A stretch of DNA of 64,000 nucleotides from Brettanomyces bruxellensis (lineage: Eukaryota > Ascomycota > Pichiomycetes > Pichiales > Pichiaceae), in NCBI RefSeq assembly GCF_011074885.1, contig NC_054690.1, positions 3,291,001 to 3,355,000 on the forward strand. Reading direction: 5' to 3'. Position numbers and translations under genes: made by a program. The notes under the pieces were generated by a model, which was not told the origin of the DNA, ran no database searches, and saw only the letters and a program-made list of their open reading frames with translations. Shown in pieces: positions 1 through 9,444 of the stretch; position 1 is the stretch's first letter; each line of letters begins with the position of its first letter.

Positions 1-121
1 AAACTACAAATTCGCAAGAGGTACAACTGCTGTTTTAAAGAAAGATGTTTTTGATCTCGTTGATGTTGTGCGGGAGGATGAAGTGCCTGTCGGTCCATCT
101 GACGCCATGGAAACAGATTGA
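1..121 (+). CDS. PUP1: Proteasome beta-2 subunit, C-terminal end (partial)
   Basis: Only the last 40 codons are present (frame from base 2, stop TGA at 119-121). The peptide contains KFARGTTAVLKKDVF followed by an acidic tail ending in DAMETD. This matches the C-terminal arm of the 20S proteasome beta-2 subunit, where FPRGTTAVL or EKGTTAVL precedes the tail that wraps round the neighbouring beta-3 subunit. Beta-2 carries the trypsin-like activity; its N-terminal threonine lies outside the window. The gene converges with ADE8, with 179 bp between the stop codons. The assignment rests on a short but distinctive stretch. Confidence 0.8.
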   Translation, partial: NYKFARGTTAVLKKDVFDLVDVVREDEVPVGPSDAMETD

Positions 122-300
122 TGATCGTGTTAAGCCATATAAGTAATGCTTCATTCTTTCATAGTGTAATTTTGCAGATTCAAACCCCCTCCTGAACTTA
201 TCAATTTTACTATTTTTTGATGTTGTGAGTTACGCCCTGTAGATATAATAAGACAATATGATGTCTTGTATACTGTAAAAATTATAGTTACATGCTCCTT

Positions 301-963
301 CTAATTTCTGGAGGCATCCAATCCTTTTAGCACCTTTATAGTTCCCTCCACAATAGCAACATGCTCCTGGGCATGTATTCTAGCCTCAAAATCTTCCACT
401 GTCTCCCCCTTAATTACAGGTATTTCCTTTACTATTAAAGGTTGACCTCTATCCACTTGTTCAATAACATAGTGTATCATACAACCACCCTTATTAACTA
501 AACCCTTTTGGCCTGCATCCCAGGATCTTTCTATGGCATGAGTTCCTTCAAACGCTCCTGGAAGTGCTGGATGAAGATTAATAATTGGAACATTTGCTGC
601 CTCCATAGGCTTCAAGAATTCACTCGATAAAATAAGCATCCATCCCGCACAGACAATTAAATCGGGCTTTCCAAGCTTGTCCAATATTAATGTAGCAAGA
701 TCCCGGTCAAACTTTGCTCTTGCTTTAATTCTGTTCTCCTTATCTTCCTTCGAAATCCCCTTGTAGTATGTATATAATCTATGCACAGTTGTTGGAATAT
801 TTGCCTTGGATGCCCTTTCAAGGCCGTATGCTTTCGCTGAAGATGATATCACATGTGTTATCTTTCCAGGAATTTTTCCTGACTTGCAGTTATCAATTAG
901 TGCTTGAAGATTTGTTCCATTGCCAGAAATAAGGACAAGGATAGATTTGTCGTTTCCAGGCAT
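301..963 (-). CDS. ADE8: Phosphoribosylglycinamide formyltransferase (GAR transformylase)
   Basis: A 220-residue protein, the usual size of monofunctional yeast GART. It transfers the formyl group from 10-formyl-tetrahydrofolate to GAR in the third step of de novo purine synthesis, in the cytosol. Visible motifs are the phosphate-binding loop SGNGTNLQ (residues 13-20), INLHPALPG with the catalytic Asn129 and His131, and the downstream aspartate in EQVDRGQ (Asp171), matching N106/H108/D144 of E. coli PurN. The start is the first ATG and follows an in-frame stop-rich leader. The upstream 358 bp is shared with the PSF3 3' end. No break or fusion is seen; yeasts keep this activity separate from Ade5,7. 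Confidence 0.95.
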   Translation of the reverse strand: MPGNDKSILVLISGNGTNLQALIDNCKSGKIPGKITHVISSSAKAYGLERASKANIPTTVHRLYTYYKGISKEDKENRIKARAKFDRDLATLILDKLGKPDLIVCAGWMLILSSEFLKPMEAANVPIINLHPALPGAFEGTHAIERSWDAGQKGLVNKGGCMIHYVIEQVDRGQPLIVKEIPVIKGETVEDFEARIHAQEHVAIVEGTIKVLKGLDASRN

Positions 964-1321
964 GATTTGTGGTGTTATAACAGCGAGAGTTGAATCTGAT
1001 AGTTATGCCGTTATTCCTACTTTACTTCTTTTGTGTTAATCACTTATGATCTCTGATTACAAGCAGAAGATTATTTTTTTCTCCTTTTTCTTCTTATTTT
1101 CGAGTCAGGCTAAAAATTCTGTTTAACCAGTTAAACCTGAAATTTAAAATTTATTGTAATTTTGAGCATCTGACTCCTCGCAATCAAACAGAAACTATTT
1201 ATTCTTCCCAGTTGAAAGGCTCTTTTAATATTACTTTTCAAATATATATTTTCTATTCTATATAAAAGCATATGGAAATTGATAACATGAACGACTTCAA
1301 ACGTAAGTGTTCCATATCTTT
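964..1321. other. Intergenic: ADE8 promoter and PSF3 3' region
   Basis: AT-rich with T-runs (about 1071-1100). No credible gene or RNA gene is seen. It should hold the ADE8 upstream region and the PSF3 polyadenylation signals. Confidence 0.5.
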
Positions 1322-1953
1322 TCACTGCTTCTCAATAAACCAATTTTTTATATCCTTATACGAAGTATGACTTATCTTGAAGAGGTCCCGCTCTGAGTTT
1401 TCTAAACTATTCAAAAATTCCTGGTTATCACCATTGAACTGATCATTTGATTTGTAACTTAGCGCATTTATCTCGCTAGCCCGAGAGACAAACATTTTAC
1501 TAATCAAATCGGTCAACTCTGTGTCATTGAACATGTATGACCATTTGCCAACAATCTTATAGTAAAAATTGTAAGGAGAAAGATTTATCCGTAGTGGATC
1601 TGATTTGATAAAGTTTAAGAATTGTTTGGAAAAGAATTCCGGCTCAATCAACCGAATAAATGCTTGTGGTTGTTTGTTCTCCACCTCTGAATTAGCAGTA
1701 TCATCGCCTTGTGCTGCACAAATGGCCAAAATCTCTGCGAGCCATAGCGGTAACTCAACCTTATTATCCTCTTTTATCGGTTCTCCTGGTCTGCCATTTA
1801 GATAGCCCAAACCAGGAATGCTGAAGTTGAACTTACACGGGAGTTTCTATAAAATAACAAACGTGTTAGTATATTAGCATGTTCTTATGAAGCCGTTAAT
1901 TCATGACTTACCTGTGAATCCGCTAATATATCATCTATATCATAATACGACAT
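1322..1953 (-). CDS. PSF3: GINS complex subunit Psf3 (spliced, two exons)
   Basis: Subunit of the GINS tetramer, part of the CMG replicative helicase. Exon 1 is 1953-1912 (14 codons), the intron is 1911-1847, and exon 2 is 1846-1322, giving 188 residues. The spliced N-terminus reads MSYYDIDDILADSQKLPCKF and then IPGLGYLNGRPGEP, which follows yeast Psf3 (MGYYDIDDVLAD, then PCKF, then IPGLGYLENNPG). The join is supported by the GTAAGT donor, the TACTAAC branch sequence and the TAG acceptor, and by the homology running across it. Without exon 1 the protein would lack the conserved B-domain start. LPLWLAEILAI and the helical C-terminal part are typical of GINS. An ACGCGT box lies 135 bp upstream. 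Confidence 0.93.
1847..1911 (-). other. PSF3: Intron of PSF3
   Basis: 65 nt, GTAAGT donor, TACTAAC branch sequence about 20 nt before the TAG acceptor. Removing it joins codons for DSQ and KLPCK in frame. Confidence 0.92.
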
Positions 1954-2353
1954 TGCATCAATCACAAACAGTCCACCAAATGGCCGATACCGTTTCTATT
2001 AGCTGTGAAACTCGAAGTGAGAAAAAGCATGTATGTTATGTAGTGTTGAGGTACGACACAAAAAAAAATATAGGTAAATACCATAAGACGCGTTCCGGAA
2101 AACAAATTTTCATCATTTAGCTAATTGTACATGGTACTGCATGTAATGCGATTTCAGGCGAATTAATCGGCCAAACAGTGACTGGACATGTTACTAACCA
2201 AAAAGCATTAACTCAATTAATCTAAAAGTACTTCGAACTATACATATTGTTGTACAGACACTGTTAAATTAAACCCAAATATTTGTACCATGCGTGCATT
2301 TCTATCTATATAGTAACCTTACACGATCTTCAAAATTAAAAAAATAATACTGG
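1954..2353. other. Intergenic: PSF3 promoter and REI1 3' region
   Basis: It holds the MluI cell-cycle box at 2088-2093 and otherwise AT-rich DNA. The open frames here start from non-conserved codons and look like chance. Confidence 0.5.
2088..2093. promoter_or_regulatory. MluI cell-cycle box (MCB, ACGCGT) upstream of PSF3
   Basis: Perfect ACGCGT palindrome 135 bp upstream of the PSF3 start codon. In S. cerevisiae this is the MBF (Mbp1-Swi6) site of G1/S genes, including many replication genes. Its place before a GINS gene makes G1/S control likely. One copy only, so chance cannot be excluded. Confidence 0.5.
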
Positions 2354-3520
2354 TCACTGCAATAACTCATCACGGAAGTGAGGCTTCACGTTGATAAACT
2401 TGGCCTTTCTTCTTTCATTCATGTCTTGCGCTTTCTTCTCACTCCTCCAACTTCTCTTGGATTGTTTATAAGCAGCCCTACCATATTGAGCTGCAAGATT
2501 TCTGGTCTCTGCAGCCATTACGGTACCTTGACCTTCATCAAGAAATCTCTCGGGAGGTATATTCTGCCTCCAAATTCTGGACATTGACCTATTTCCTGCG
2601 ACAAGGCCATTAGGTAAATGTAACCCAATCTCACTGGCATAAACTACGTCCTCGTCATTCTCTGAGTTCTGTCCATTATCATCGGCTTCCACATTTTCAT
2701 CCGATCTTGTATCATTTGCATAACTTGTGGAAAAGTCGTAAAACTTGGATATTTCAAGCTTTTCATCCTCAGTATCATACGGTATCTTACAATGTCCCTT
2801 AGCGATCATATGTTGTCTCACACTTTCAAGATTCTTCCCCTGATATGCACAATAAAGACACACATTACCAAATCCAACTTTTTCGCCAAGATACTCTATT
2901 AACCCTAGTTTATCGATAAGATATTTCTCCTCCGGAATGTAAAGTCCATGCTTCTTAAACATATGAGTTGCATTTGAGTTTAAATCCTTGGATTTTAAGT
3001 TACAAAAAATGCATGTGTCTGAAGGTATGTCCACTTTACTCTTAACTTTTTCTTCAAATAACTTGTCTTCTAATTGCTCCTCAGTCAAATGAATATCCTT
3101 TCCGTAAATTTTCTCTTCTTCCTTTTCGATTCCTTGTTTGAGTTTTGTCTCCTCGTTTGCAACCGACTTTCTTTCCACAACAAGTTTACCATCGCTGTCA
3201 ATTCTGGCAAGTCCACCCCTTCCAGCTATTCTATCTCTAGCTAAAGCAAGAAGTTTGTTCTTCTTCTCAAGTAGTGCTTCTTTTGCCCTTCTTCTTTTTT
3301 CCTTTTTGCTTAAATTTCTTTCCTCGTCCTCATCTTCAGAAATCGCATCACCCAAACCTGCAACCTTACTGTTGAATAAATCTTCAGATATAGGTGGAAG
3401 TTGTGCCACCCTTCTTTTCAAATTGTATCTATGCCATTCCGTCTTCATATGTTGCCTTTGATCATTTCCAGTTGGAAACGCAAGGGAACAACTGTTGCAA
3501 GTGAACTTGTAAGAACTCAT
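2354..3520 (-). CDS. REI1: Cytoplasmic pre-60S maturation factor, C2H2 zinc fingers
   Basis: 388 residues (S. cerevisiae Rei1 is about 393). It acts on the cytoplasmic pre-60S particle, helping release and recycle Arx1-Alb1 and probing the peptide exit tunnel. Zinc fingers are visible at residues about 6-31 (FTCNSCSLAF, HMKTEWHRYNLKRR), about 168-190 (CIFCNLKS, HMFKKHG) and about 220-243 (CLYCAYQG, HMIAKGHCKIPYD), separated by an acidic and lysine-rich stretch. The C-terminus (SGRSMSRIWRQN-like NRSMSRIWRQN and a basic tail ending KPHFRDELLQ) is the family signature for tunnel insertion. Reh1 is a paralogue in post-duplication yeasts; the short length and single copy favour Rei1 here. Confidence 0.88.
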   Translation of the reverse strand: MSSYKFTCNSCSLAFPTGNDQRQHMKTEWHRYNLKRRVAQLPPISEDLFNSKVAGLGDAISEDEDEERNLSKKEKRRRAKEALLEKKNKLLALARDRIAGRGGLARIDSDGKLVVERKSVANEETKLKQGIEKEEEKIYGKDIHLTEEQLEDKLFEEKVKSKVDIPSDTCIFCNLKSKDLNSNATHMFKKHGLYIPEEKYLIDKLGLIEYLGEKVGFGNVCLYCAYQGKNLESVRQHMIAKGHCKIPYDTEDEKLEISKFYDFSTSYANDTRSDENVEADDNGQNSENDEDVVYASEIGLHLPNGLVAGNRSMSRIWRQNIPPERFLDEGQGTVMAAETRNLAAQYGRAAYKQSKRSWRSEKKAQDMNERRKAKFINVKPHFRDELLQ

Positions 3521-3709
3521 AATTGCTTTCTTAGTATTGGATTCAAACTATTTGTTAAACGCAAGTTTCGCCCGCAGGTTTGCAAAGCCAGTAAACTGAT
3601 GGCAAAATATATTGATCTCTTCTTACCTGAAATTTAATAGAAAAAAATTTTTAGGCGGGGAAAAATTTCTTTAATATTTGTCACGTGACAGGTATACTCT
3701 AAATCAAGC

Positions 3710-4648
3710 CTAATCTTTGGATTCCTTCCTTTCAGATCGTTTTGGGAGTTTCGATGCCGGAGTAGGCCTTGGAAACTCTACAAAGTATTTGTGTGTTAAG
3801 CATTGTCCTGCATCCAACCTTTTATTAGGATCCAACGTCAACATTCCGCAAAGTAAATCAAGAGCACTTTCTGTAGCAGCCGGAAATCGATTTCGAAGTT
3901 CCTGTCGAGAAGGCGGCGGATACATGACTAAGTTGTTGTAGTTGGGCAAAATCGAAACACCTGGCCAATTCTTTTCTGTTGGAGTACCTAATGCCCGAAA
4001 TGTTACCACAACCTGATCATTATCGTCTTTTCCAGGAAGATAAGGTGTACGTAGCATGAGCTCAGCAAATATAACTCCTGCAGCCCATATATCCACTCCT
4101 CCAGCGTAGTGGCGCGCTCCAAATAGAAGTTCCGGGGCTCTATACCACCTTGTAACCACATTTGAGGTGAATTTTTCATTTGGACCTCCGAAAGCACGAG
4201 CTAATCCAAAATCGGCTAGTTTAAGCTGTCCCGTAGGAGAAATTAACAAATTGTTTGGCTTCAAGTCCCTATGCATAATTCCATTTCTATGTAAATGGTA
4301 TATTCCTCGGAGGGTCATCAATAACCAACTTTTAATGTCTGCCGGGACAATCATCAAGGATTTATCGTTTATAATAACCTCCAAATCAGACGGAAGAAAT
4401 TCTAACACCAAGTTTAGGTTCTTTCCTGAATCAGCATAAACATCAACAAGATCAATCACATTTTCATGACTCATTTCCTGCAGATATTTGACTTCTCTTA
4501 TTGCAGACATATCAAGACCATCTTTAAATCCACCTGTTTTAATCTCCTTTATGGCCACGTTCTTGTTCGTGGATAGCTGTTTTCCTAAATACACAACAGC
4601 GTACGTTCCCTCACCAACCTTTCTTTCCTTTATATATCTATCAGACAT
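3710..4648 (-). CDS. KIN28: TFIIH cyclin-dependent kinase (CDK7 orthologue)
   Basis: 312 residues. Kinase subunit of the TFIIK module; it phosphorylates Ser5 and Ser7 of the RNA polymerase II CTD with cyclin Ccl1 and Tfb3. The kinase domain fills the protein: GEGTYAVVYLG loop (residues 12-22), VAIK lysine 34, HRDLKPNN (126-133), DFG 146-148, activation-loop threonine 161 in TSNVVTRWYRAPE, and the CDK PPSR segment near the end. The helix corresponding to PSTAIRE reads DMSAIREVK, as in Kin28. In S. cerevisiae the gene has an intron; here the frame is open from the first ATG and no intron is needed. Divergent from the SSH4-like gene with 198 bp between starts. Confidence 0.95.
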   Translation of the reverse strand: MSDRYIKERKVGEGTYAVVYLGKQLSTNKNVAIKEIKTGGFKDGLDMSAIREVKYLQEMSHENVIDLVDVYADSGKNLNLVLEFLPSDLEVIINDKSLMIVPADIKSWLLMTLRGIYHLHRNGIMHRDLKPNNLLISPTGQLKLADFGLARAFGGPNEKFTSNVVTRWYRAPELLFGARHYAGGVDIWAAGVIFAELMLRTPYLPGKDDNDQVVVTFRALGTPTEKNWPGVSILPNYNNLVMYPPPSRQELRNRFPAATESALDLLCGMLTLDPNKRLDAGQCLTHKYFVEFPRPTPASKLPKRSERKESKD

Positions 4649-4846
4649 TATTAAATGTATTCAAGTGTCTGTAATGATTCTTGCATCTATAATTCTTTAA
4701 GACTGGGCATTGTATGTGATTGCAAGTGTACAGTACCTCAGTAGTACTTTCTTCCGGCATTAAATTCGGCGAGTTTAGCATTTAGCTTACCTCAGTACAC
4801 CAAAACTTTCAGAACATGGGGGAAAAAAATTAGCGGTATTTTTTAA

Positions 4847-6607
4847 ATGAACGAGCCCCTAGCTTCGGTATGTTATCATCATGTGCCTCAACAAAGTTAC
4901 TTCTTTTATTACACATGTTTAGTATTTTTCGTCATCTTTCTGTTTCTTGTTTCAAATAAACCTTCAAGTGCTATAAATATACATTTTCATAGAGTTAATT
5001 GGATTGCTTTTGGAGCATACGGTTGTTTGAAAATACTACTGTATTGCGTAAGAATGACTTCGTCTTTTATCAAATGTACATTAACGTCCGTGATTTTTCT
5101 GTTAGCAAAAGTGGATGGCACTTTTCTTAACAAGTATGTTTCTTCCGAAATCAACCAAAATGTCCAAAGTTCGTACTCTTCGCGGTATGATGCCATGACT
5201 CAGGGAATTCATAATAACGATGATATCAGGCCGCTTAAAGTTGGGCAAAATGATACCCCGTCTGATGATGAAACCGTATTTTTTTTTGTTATGTTTGGTA
5301 TTGGAGCAGGCTTTTCCATGCTTATATTCATCGCTTCGTGTACGGTTGTGTTAAGATTTCTTTTCTCTAGGGGGCGTCTGATTTTGACAAATGATACTCC
5401 TGGTTCTTTGGATGACGCCGCTTTAGATGAAGAATTGGATGCTCGTGTTCTTCAAGAATTATCTCCGAATGACCAGGAACTATATTTTCAGTCGAAGGAT
5501 TTTGTAAAGTTAAATCCCCCTCTAACTTGTGATTTAACGCTTTCTCAGTCATTAACGATACAAGAAAAGGGTGTTCAAGCCTGGGAATTTAAACCAAATG
5601 TCGCATGTATGGAGCAAATTAAGGTGACAAATAAAACGGAGATTAATTTTATGCAAGACCAGCAGGAGCTATCAGTCCAGACAAATTTTCCAATACCATC
5701 TGAAAATGATGTCTATTATTTTGAAACAAAGTTATATGATTATCCAAATAATGAAGAGTCATGCTCGGTTTCCATAGGTATTTCTACATTTCCATATCCA
5801 TATTTTAGACTTCCAGGAAGACAGAAATGGTCTATCTGCTATGATTCTACAGGATCGCGCCGTTTCTGTGATCCATGTCCTTTGTCCATAAAGAATGGAT
5901 TGGTTGCATTCCCAAAACTTCAGCGTGGTGATGTTGTCGGTTGTGGTATCCGCACTCATAGCAGAACAATTTTCTGGACCAGAAATGGGAAAAGACTATC
6001 TGAGACAAAAATTGGCGGCCATATTAGGATGCCTAAACATTTTAAACTCTATCCCACCATAGGTGCAATCGGAAAGTGTAAATTTCAGGTTAACATTGGC
6101 CAGATGGGTTATGTTTTCATAGAGGCTAACGTGAAAAGATGGGGCTTTGGTCCTTTGGAAGGCAGTGAAACTCCACCTCCCATGTACACTAAGTTCAATA
6201 AAGACGTTCTGCTTGAAAGCAGTGATTTGGACCCCATAGATCTCAACTTGAGAAATGGTGATTTCCCACCAAACTTTCATGAAACTATTGCAACACCGGC
6301 GCAATTTACAGATGCGGATCTTGATGATGAAGATGACATTACTTTACGGACAATACAAGAAGATCGGCTAGGTTTCTTTAAAAAAAGATTGGGTAAGGGT
6401 ATTATATCCAGGAAAACTAGTTCGGTAAGCACAAGTACTAGCGATCTACCTCCGGTTCATCCTCCACACTATAACGATGTTTTGGAGCAAGAACAAAATG
6501 AGGCAGTTAGTATAACTAACCAAGTTGTTCGCCAAGAAGGAGCATCCGTATCACGTTCAATGACTGAACACTTGGATACTTCCGAGAATGAAACCTCAAA
6601 TTTTTAA
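4847..6607 (+). CDS. SSH4: SPRY-domain membrane protein, Ssh4/Ear1-type Rsp5 adaptor
   Basis: 586 residues from the first ATG. Ssh4 and Ear1 are endosomal/vacuolar single-pass proteins that recruit the ubiquitin ligase Rsp5 to membrane cargo. Visible are a hydrophobic N-terminal stretch, a lumenal segment, a strong membrane helix at about residues 143-170 (VMFGIGAGFSMLIFIASCTV), and a SPRY domain at about 285-425 (YYFETKLYD, SIGISTFPYPYF, WSICYDSTG, VVGCGI, IFWTRNGK). PY motifs PPPMY (about residue 445) and PPHY in the tail are the Rsp5 ligands. An alternative start at 5054 (MTSSFIKC, then a signal-like stretch) would remove 69 residues and resembles the family N-terminus better. Ssh4 and Ear1 cannot be separated by reading alone. 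Confidence 0.75.
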   Translation: MNEPLASVCYHHVPQQSYFFYYTCLVFFVIFLFLVSNKPSSAINIHFHRVNWIAFGAYGCLKILLYCVRMTSSFIKCTLTSVIFLLAKVDGTFLNKYVSSEINQNVQSSYSSRYDAMTQGIHNNDDIRPLKVGQNDTPSDDETVFFFVMFGIGAGFSMLIFIASCTVVLRFLFSRGRLILTNDTPGSLDDAALDEELDARVLQELSPNDQELYFQSKDFVKLNPPLTCDLTLSQSLTIQEKGVQAWEFKPNVACMEQIKVTNKTEINFMQDQQELSVQTNFPIPSENDVYYFETKLYDYPNNEESCSVSIGISTFPYPYFRLPGRQKWSICYDSTGSRRFCDPCPLSIKNGLVAFPKLQRGDVVGCGIRTHSRTIFWTRNGKRLSETKIGGHIRMPKHFKLYPTIGAIGKCKFQVNIGQMGYVFIEANVKRWGFGPLEGSETPPPMYTKFNKDVLLESSDLDPIDLNLRNGDFPPNFHETIATPAQFTDADLDDEDDITLRTIQEDRLGFFKKRLGKGIISRKTSSVSTSTSDLPPVHPPHYNDVLEQEQNEAVSITNQVVRQEGASVSRSMTEHLDTSENETSNF

Positions 6608-6978
6608 GGTCACAAGAGTTAGACGAGATTGCAACACGTAGGCGGAATATATTTAATTAAATTTTACTCGCTCTTCGCCTTTCTAGCATGCGTGCGTTAT
6701 AATATACGTTTTTCTTTTGGGGGTTTTAGGTTGCAGATATTTTTTCTAATAAACTAATTGGAGTAATGGGTGAAATTGTTTTTTATCGTCTGTATTGTGT
6801 ATTTCAGAGGTATTAGAATAATTAAAATGCTAATGACGTTAAAACAGATGTGATGTTTTGTCGTTCTAAGCTTGAAGTTAAGATGCAAAATTCTATATAT
6901 AAAGAGTTTGATGGATATGTTCCCCACGTGTTTCATTGATAACGGTAATGCGATCAAATATTCTGAACATATTCAAAT
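6608..6978. other. Intergenic between convergent SSH4-like and CYK3 genes
   Basis: AT-rich 3' flanks with several TATATA and poly-T tracts suited to termination and polyadenylation of both transcripts. No gene is seen. Confidence 0.5.
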
Positions 6979-9444
6979 TCACTCACAGTACCATTTTGAA
7001 TATACATGCCATTTTCCTGTATTTTCATTTGGGACAACTAACCTCCACTCCCCACATTCTCTTAAAGTCTTTCTGACCTCCCACACCTCATCTACAATCT
7101 TCTGAAATTCCGAAAATTCTCCCGATGGTGCAATTAGCATACACCGAAACTCTTCCGAGATTTGACCCTCAGCTCTGGAATAAACCTTTATGTTGAATGT
7201 GTATGATCTTCCCAATAAAAGATTGTATGTTTGTGGTTCCTTGATATAAATATCGTGTAATGATATTGATACTGGTAATGGATTGATGCGGCACCAATCA
7301 ACTTCATTAAATTTTCCTTTGTGAAAACATGGAATGGAAACTAGCAATGAGAAATTACTGTAATTATCCCTGAACGTCTTTAAACTATAATGGCCTTTAT
7401 CCTGAATATCAGATTCACTTACAGAGGCCCTTCCATAGCAAGTGAGAAATCCTATTGAGCAGTTTGGAGGTAACACTGTTTTAATTTTTGCCAACCTTCT
7501 TCCAGATTTCCAGTAAACTTGAACGAATGATTTCTCCGCAGAGTAGTTATCTTCATCTAGTGGCTGTACCATTGCTTTAATCTCAAAATCAGATGGTATT
7601 TCAAGATCAAAATTGATCACCTCCAAATCCTGAAGTCTGAACATTGCCTGGTTGAATTTATAAAGACGTAATCCACTTTGTAAGAATGATGGATATAATG
7701 GTGGTAAAGCAAGCTGTGCCAATGGATCGAGTGGTGGCACAACATGCTGACAGTCTACGTGCAAAGGCACATGAGTATAGATGAGTTCCAAAGGTTTTGC
7801 CAAGAAATAAAAATCGAAATATTCCTCCAGGATTGAACCGCTATTCAATGAAAGATCGTTGGCAACAACAGTATTCGTTGGGTTTCCCAATGCCACATCA
7901 ATTAGCCTAAACTCACCTTCTAGTAGCACTGATACCCAGGAATGATTCAATGTTAACAGTCCCCTCCGTGTCGAAGAGGAAGGATCATCATACTCAAACG
8001 GCTTCTTGAAATGACCAAGAATGATTTCTGTATCAATGCCAAGAGCAGATGCCATCAAGAAGAAAAGCCATGTAAGTTGATGTGCCGTACATTTCCTAGA
8101 AAATAGAATTTCCTTTAGTGAATCCGCACCTGGCATAACCTTTGTACTAAGCTTTTCATCTGGAGATTCAACAAGCTGAAATTTTGTTGCTAAAAATGTA
8201 TAGACAGCCCTCGTTCTTTCAAGTCTCGTTTTAAAATGGATCTCAATACGTCGATGTACCATTGCGTCCAAATCAATACATCTCTCTGGTGGTATTTCAT
8301 CTATATAACGATCAACGTGAGCTAATGGTGTTGAATCCAAACTGAAGTTATGCTTTACTTCAGAAATAAGCTCATTCTTATTCACATTGCTGAGAAATCT
8401 ATGTGGTTGCAGAATCAGACCCGGCTCTTCTTGAAGTGCACGCGATTTTCTTCGAGCTCTCTCCCTTCCTGATAATGACTTAACTCTATCTAACTCGTGA
8501 TCTAGTTTCTTTCTATTAAGTTTTTGTTCCCTCAATTCCAAATCCTTAGACAGATTCATAGGTATGCTAGAAGTTTCCATACCCCGATCTGTGAGTTGTT
8601 CTTGCGAGCTCCTAAATATCTTTTCATCCAAAGAAGGCTTATGATTTTTATCCCGCCCAAGCAATTTTTTGAAAAAGCCCGCGTGGTTCTCATTTTCAGT
8701 ATCGTCGAACAGCTTAGCAACATTTTTATTTTTGTTTTGATCTATAATGGAACTGTTCCTCTGGTTCTTGTGCCTCGTATAAGAGCCGGCGGACGTCGCA
8801 CTCAAATCTGAATATCCGAATGCTGATGAGCTGTTTGTGTCCGCAGAGCTAGTTGAGTTAAGCAATTGCTGAACATATGAGGAGCGAGCTTCTTTGCCCA
8901 AAGACAAACTAGCCGACGAATCAAGAGAAGAACAACTAGCTTTGACTCTATGTTTTGGTGGAACTGGTGGAAGTTGGCTTAAAACTTCTTCATCTGTCTT
9001 CGTATTTGATTTAACCTTTTGGTCTTCATAATCCGAATATGAGTAACTTTGATGATTTAAGGAAAATATCTCAGAATTTTCGGGCGACGACAATTGCGAA
9101 TCTGAACGAAGGCTATCATAATAGGATGCCTTAATTGTGTGAAGAGATGGTGTAGATGCATTCATCCTGCTGTATGCTTCGTTGTCCAAACGGGCAGAAT
9201 TCTTTAACCCATTCAAACTGTGTGATGATGAACTTTCCTGTATATGCAGAACTTTAGCATATTTAGAAGGAAAGTTTCCAAATAGCTTTGTCCGTAATGA
9301 TTTCCCATAATAGATATGTCCATTTTGACCTACCCTCAACACCTCAATAATATCACCTTCTATAAAACCAAGATCCTTAGATCTATCCTGCCCACCCCAG
9401 CTATATACTGCTTTCACTTTAAATGGACTAATAGATAAACTCAT
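6979..9444 (-). CDS. CYK3: Cytokinesis protein with SH3 and transglutaminase-like domains
   Basis: 821 residues (S. cerevisiae Cyk3 about 885). Cyk3 acts at the bud neck, with Hof1 and Inn1, to activate chitin synthase Chs2 and primary septum formation. Residues about 7-68 form an SH3 domain (VKAVYSWGG, DLGFIEGDIIEV, LFGNFPSKYAKVL). A Ser-rich linker holds a PxxP stretch (LPPVPPKHRVK). A transglutaminase-like core spans about residues 440-560 (TAHQLTWLFFLMASALGIDTE, LNHSWVSVLLEGEFRLIDVALG). The His and Asp of the usual triad remain, but the position I expect to hold the cysteine appears replaced, in line with a non-enzymatic role. The C-terminal beta-rich part follows. The first ATG directly begins the SH3 domain. 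Confidence 0.88.
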   Translation of the reverse strand: MSLSISPFKVKAVYSWGGQDRSKDLGFIEGDIIEVLRVGQNGHIYYGKSLRTKLFGNFPSKYAKVLHIQESSSSHSLNGLKNSARLDNEAYSRMNASTPSLHTIKASYYDSLRSDSQLSSPENSEIFSLNHQSYSYSDYEDQKVKSNTKTDEEVLSQLPPVPPKHRVKASCSSLDSSASLSLGKEARSSYVQQLLNSTSSADTNSSSAFGYSDLSATSAGSYTRHKNQRNSSIIDQNKNKNVAKLFDDTENENHAGFFKKLLGRDKNHKPSLDEKIFRSSQEQLTDRGMETSSIPMNLSKDLELREQKLNRKKLDHELDRVKSLSGRERARRKSRALQEEPGLILQPHRFLSNVNKNELISEVKHNFSLDSTPLAHVDRYIDEIPPERCIDLDAMVHRRIEIHFKTRLERTRAVYTFLATKFQLVESPDEKLSTKVMPGADSLKEILFSRKCTAHQLTWLFFLMASALGIDTEIILGHFKKPFEYDDPSSSTRRGLLTLNHSWVSVLLEGEFRLIDVALGNPTNTVVANDLSLNSGSILEEYFDFYFLAKPLELIYTHVPLHVDCQHVVPPLDPLAQLALPPLYPSFLQSGLRLYKFNQAMFRLQDLEVINFDLEIPSDFEIKAMVQPLDEDNYSAEKSFVQVYWKSGRRLAKIKTVLPPNCSIGFLTCYGRASVSESDIQDKGHYSLKTFRDNYSNFSLLVSIPCFHKGKFNEVDWCRINPLPVSISLHDIYIKEPQTYNLLLGRSYTFNIKVYSRAEGQISEEFRCMLIAPSGEFSEFQKIVDEVWEVRKTLRECGEWRLVVPNENTGKWHVYSKWYCE

